13,798 nucleotides of DNA from Eubacteriales Family XIII. Incertae Sedis bacterium (GTDB taxonomy: Bacteria; Bacillota; Clostridia; Peptostreptococcales; Anaerovoracaceae), in the NCBI GenBank assembly GCA_031254995.1, contig JAIRTJ010000060.1, positions 1 to 13,798 on the forward strand, read 5' to 3'. Positions within the stretch are counted from its first letter, which is position 1. Each line of letters begins with the position of its first letter. Position numbers and translations under genes: made by a program. A model generated the notes under the pieces. That model was not told where the DNA came from. It ran no database searches and worked only from the letters and a program-made list of their open reading frames with translations. Positions 11,728 to 13,798 of this stretch are shown piece by piece.

Positions 11728-13798
11728 TCAGTCCGGCTGTTTCCGCGCTTTGGCCGCGAATCGCGTCGTTATGAAGATCGCTGCGCAGATCAGCGCGCTC
11801 ACGACCGTGTAATCGTCAAACCAGACCATCGAAGCTCCCGATATCGATTGCGTGGAGATGAACAGCATCGCGTTCACCGCCGACAGGAGGATCGCCGAGA
11901 TGAGTCCGATCCTGCGTCTGTCGCGCATCGTCGCCGGTTCGAAGCGATTTCTGATCGCGGAAATCGCCGCCGCTATCGTTATCGCGAGGCCTATGAGAAT
12001 CAGGAGCAGGTTCAACAGAGACCATGTCCCTTTTGATTCCTGCGACACGACCTCCGGCTCGAAAGAGGATCGGGGCGTTTCTTGCGGCGCGATCTCCGCA
12101 GGCTCCGGTTCCGGTTGCTCGATTTCCTCCTCCGGCTCCGGGCTTATGACCTCCGTGATGTTGTTGATGATCGTGCGGAGGATTGTCTGCGGGGGCGGAG
12201 CCGGCGCGGGAGCGGGCGGTATGATGATCGGCGCGGGAGGCGCGTCGCGCTCGCCCCATTGCGCGTACAGGATCACATCGCGCGCAGGCATCTTCATCGT
12301 TGCAAACTCCCATTGGACTCCTATCCCTTCCTCCTCCGTATTCCACCCCAAGAACGTCAGTTCGGGATGTGCGGGGTCGAGTACGGGAAGGGCCTGTCGG
12401 TCGAAGGCCACCGTCTGCGCGTTCGGGACTCGCACGTTGACGCCGTTGGCATTGAAGGACAACGTGTAAGTTTTGGCAATCCATTGCGCGTAGACCTCGA
12501 TGTCGTTTCTTACGCTCGTCTTCGCGTTGAACATCAGGCCGGCGCCCGAAGCTTCGGTATTCCAACCGTTAAAAATGTATCCTTCCCTCGAAGGGGTGTC
12601 GGGCAATTTGTCTATTTCGACAGCCGGTTCCTTCACCGAAATCTGCGACGGGCCGTCGTACGCGTCCGCGCCGTTCTTGTTGAAGCCGATGATGAACACC
12701 CGTGCCGCAATATCAGCCTCGATCTCCTTTTTCAGCGTCGCTCCGGTCGCGTCCGCGCCGATGTCGATGCGATATGTCCCGCCGCTCTTTCGATATCCGC
12801 CGTCTCGGACGACCTTTGCGCCGAGGGGGATGCCTTCTGACGTCCAAGCCTTGGCCTTCGACAGACCCATTATTTCGCTGTCGCCGCCTTCGATCTCCAT
12901 GACACTCTCGGCGAAATCGGTCGCGTAAAGAATGTATTGGGCGTCTGTGACAAAGTTTCCGTCGTCTACGACTACCGCCCTTGTCGCCGTCACCGTGTTG
13001 CGATCGGAATCCGTCACGCTGTAAATAACCTTATATACGCCTGCCTTATCCTTGTTCACCGTCCCGGAATACACGACCTTGAGAATCAGTCCCGCTTTGC
13101 CGTCCTCAACATCCTCGGCTTTTACGCCCTGCTCGTAGTCGAACGGATTGCCTCCGTTTCCGAGGGGTATGGATATAGGCGTCGTCACCTTCAGCGACGG
13201 TTTGATTCCGTCGTCGACGACGATATCGACGTTCTCCAACTTCGTCTCCGGTTCCTCGCTCACGCGGAACGTCGCTTTGTACGAACCCGGCGTTCCGTCG
13301 AATTTTCCGGTGTATTTTTCGAGCGACGGACTCCCCGGCGTCAGATCGTCGTCTTTCGCGAAAGCCCTTACGTTTGCGAGCTTCACCAAGTCCGGACGGG
13401 TTTTGTCCTCGGTCGTGTTCATCCTAACGGAATTTCCTGCGATATAGTACGATTTCCCTTCCGCGAGCATCTCTTCGTCAAGAACCAATGCCTTCACCCT
13501 TCGTATCTCGGTTTTTTCGGATTCCGCCGCTATCTCCAACCGATAGAGTCCCGACATGGGCGCATATCCGCCCGTATCGACGACAACGACGTTTTCATTC
13601 CGAAGCGTGTTGATTTCCCACGCATCCGCGCCGGTCTTTTCCTTGATCTGCTCTATGCGAGATCTCTCCGTCAAAGCGACGTCCTTCTTCGCGATCGCAA
13701 AGCTTGCGGCCTTCACGATGTATTTCTCTCCGACGGCGTACGTCCCGTCGTTTACGACGACGACTCGCCTTGCGCTCGCGGAATTGCCGTCATCGTCC
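11728..13798 (-). CDS. Repeat-rich InlB-type surface protein (C-terminal part)
   Basis: The frame is open through the right edge; the GTG at 13716 is internal, so the gene is partial at its 5' end. Numbered from the first visible codon, 689 residues are seen. Three similar units of about 97 residues lie at 10-108, 100-196 and 272-370; each has a VVV-type strand, an acidic turn plus Gly, YI-x-A, then GGY or equivalent and a closing strand. An Ig-like DUF5011-type domain (about 196-280, GVYKVIYSVTDSDRNT) separates units 2 and 3. Two InlB/Flg_new-type B-repeats (PF09479) follow, with FNGWNTEASGAG...YAQW (409-439) and FLGWNTEEEG...YAQW (482-514). Next come a Pro/Glu-rich linker (518-590) and three hydrophobic segments (592-614, 629-650, 663-683) with a basic tail. 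There is no LPXTG motif, so it is held by membrane segments. A role in adhesion or surface structure is inferred. Confidence 0.85.
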   Translation of the reverse strand, partial: DDDGNSASARRVVVVNDGTYAVGEKYIVKAASFAIAKKDVALTERSRIEQIKEKTGADAWEINTLRNENVVVVDTGGYAPMSGLYRLEIAAESEKTEIRRVKALVLDEEMLAEGKSYYIAGNSVRMNTTEDKTRPDLVKLANVRAFAKDDDLTPGSPSLEKYTGKFDGTPGSYKATFRVSEEPETKLENVDIVVDDGIKPSLKVTTPISIPLGNGGNPFDYEQGVKAEDVEDGKAGLILKVVYSGTVNKDKAGVYKVIYSVTDSDRNTVTATRAVVVDDGNFVTDAQYILYATDFAESVMEIEGGDSEIMGLSKAKAWTSEGIPLGAKVVRDGGYRKSGGTYRIDIGADATGATLKKEIEADIAARVFIIGFNKNGADAYDGPSQISVKEPAVEIDKLPDTPSREGYIFNGWNTEASGAGLMFNAKTSVRNDIEVYAQWIAKTYTLSFNANGVNVRVPNAQTVAFDRQALPVLDPAHPELTFLGWNTEEEGIGVQWEFATMKMPARDVILYAQWGERDAPPAPIIIPPAPAPAPPPQTILRTIINNITEVISPEPEEEIEQPEPEPAEIAPQETPRSSFEPEVVSQESKGTWSLLNLLLILIGLAITIAAAISAIRNRFEPATMRDRRRIGLISAILLSAVNAMLFISTQSISGASMVWFDDYTVVSALICAAIFITTRFAAKARKQPD

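Noticed and set aside
1..13798. CRISPR array, toxin-antitoxin or phage module
   Set aside because: No regularly spaced direct repeats, no cas-like, toxin-like or phage structural genes were seen; the only repeats are the REP-like copies and protein-level repeats.

Overview
The window is a chromosomal segment of a moderately GC-rich, Gram-positive-type bacterium, most likely an uncultured member of the Bacillota, class Clostridia. This is inferred from gene content: a TGS-domain nucleoside kinase, a B. subtilis-type xpt, a nupNOPQ-ordered purine/nucleoside ABC operon with a lipoprotein receptor, a rubrerythrin typical of anaerobes, an ECF S component, and a surface protein with InlB-type repeats. 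Strong AGGAGG-type ribosome binding sites agree. No rRNA or taxonomic marker gene is present, so placement below class is not supported.

Left part (1-1030): two tRNA genes on the minus strand, tRNA-Thr(CGT) and tRNA-Ala(GGC), each with its own intrinsic terminator and a plausible sigma-70-type promoter. Around them are three copies of a short REP-like palindromic repeat (invariant core TTATACGTCCCC between GTGTCA and TGACAC arms). Two copies face each other and could bound a small non-autonomous element at 436-575.

Plus-strand block (1067-4008): an ECF transporter substrate-binding membrane protein, a 550-residue TGS/uridine-kinase-type nucleoside kinase, and, from its own promoter, a rubrerythrin. 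Transcription meets the opposing operon at a 16-bp perfect hairpin (4045-4086).

Minus-strand operon (10313 down to 4045): BMP-family lipoprotein, double ATPase, two permeases, a multi-pass membrane protein (perhaps DUF1461-like) and a DJ-1/PfpI protein. The genes are spaced by 1-4 base overlaps or short gaps with no internal terminator. Its promoter lies inside the terminator that closes the preceding transcript, and its leader can fold into a long closing helix with inner stems. Upstream, also on minus, are a small GNAT acetyltransferase and xpt (xanthine phosphoribosyltransferase). Purine salvage (xpt) and purine/nucleoside import (nup-like) are therefore adjacent.

Right edge (11728-13798): the C-terminal part of a large surface protein on the minus strand. 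It has three ~97-residue repeats, a bacterial Ig-like domain, two InlB-type B-repeats, a proline-rich linker and three membrane segments. Its N-terminus lies outside the window.

No completely new system is evident. The items most worth a second look are the REP-like repeats, the promoter embedded in a terminator with a structured leader before the nup-like operon, the DJ-1 and membrane-protein genes attached to that operon, and the repeat architecture and anchor of the surface protein.
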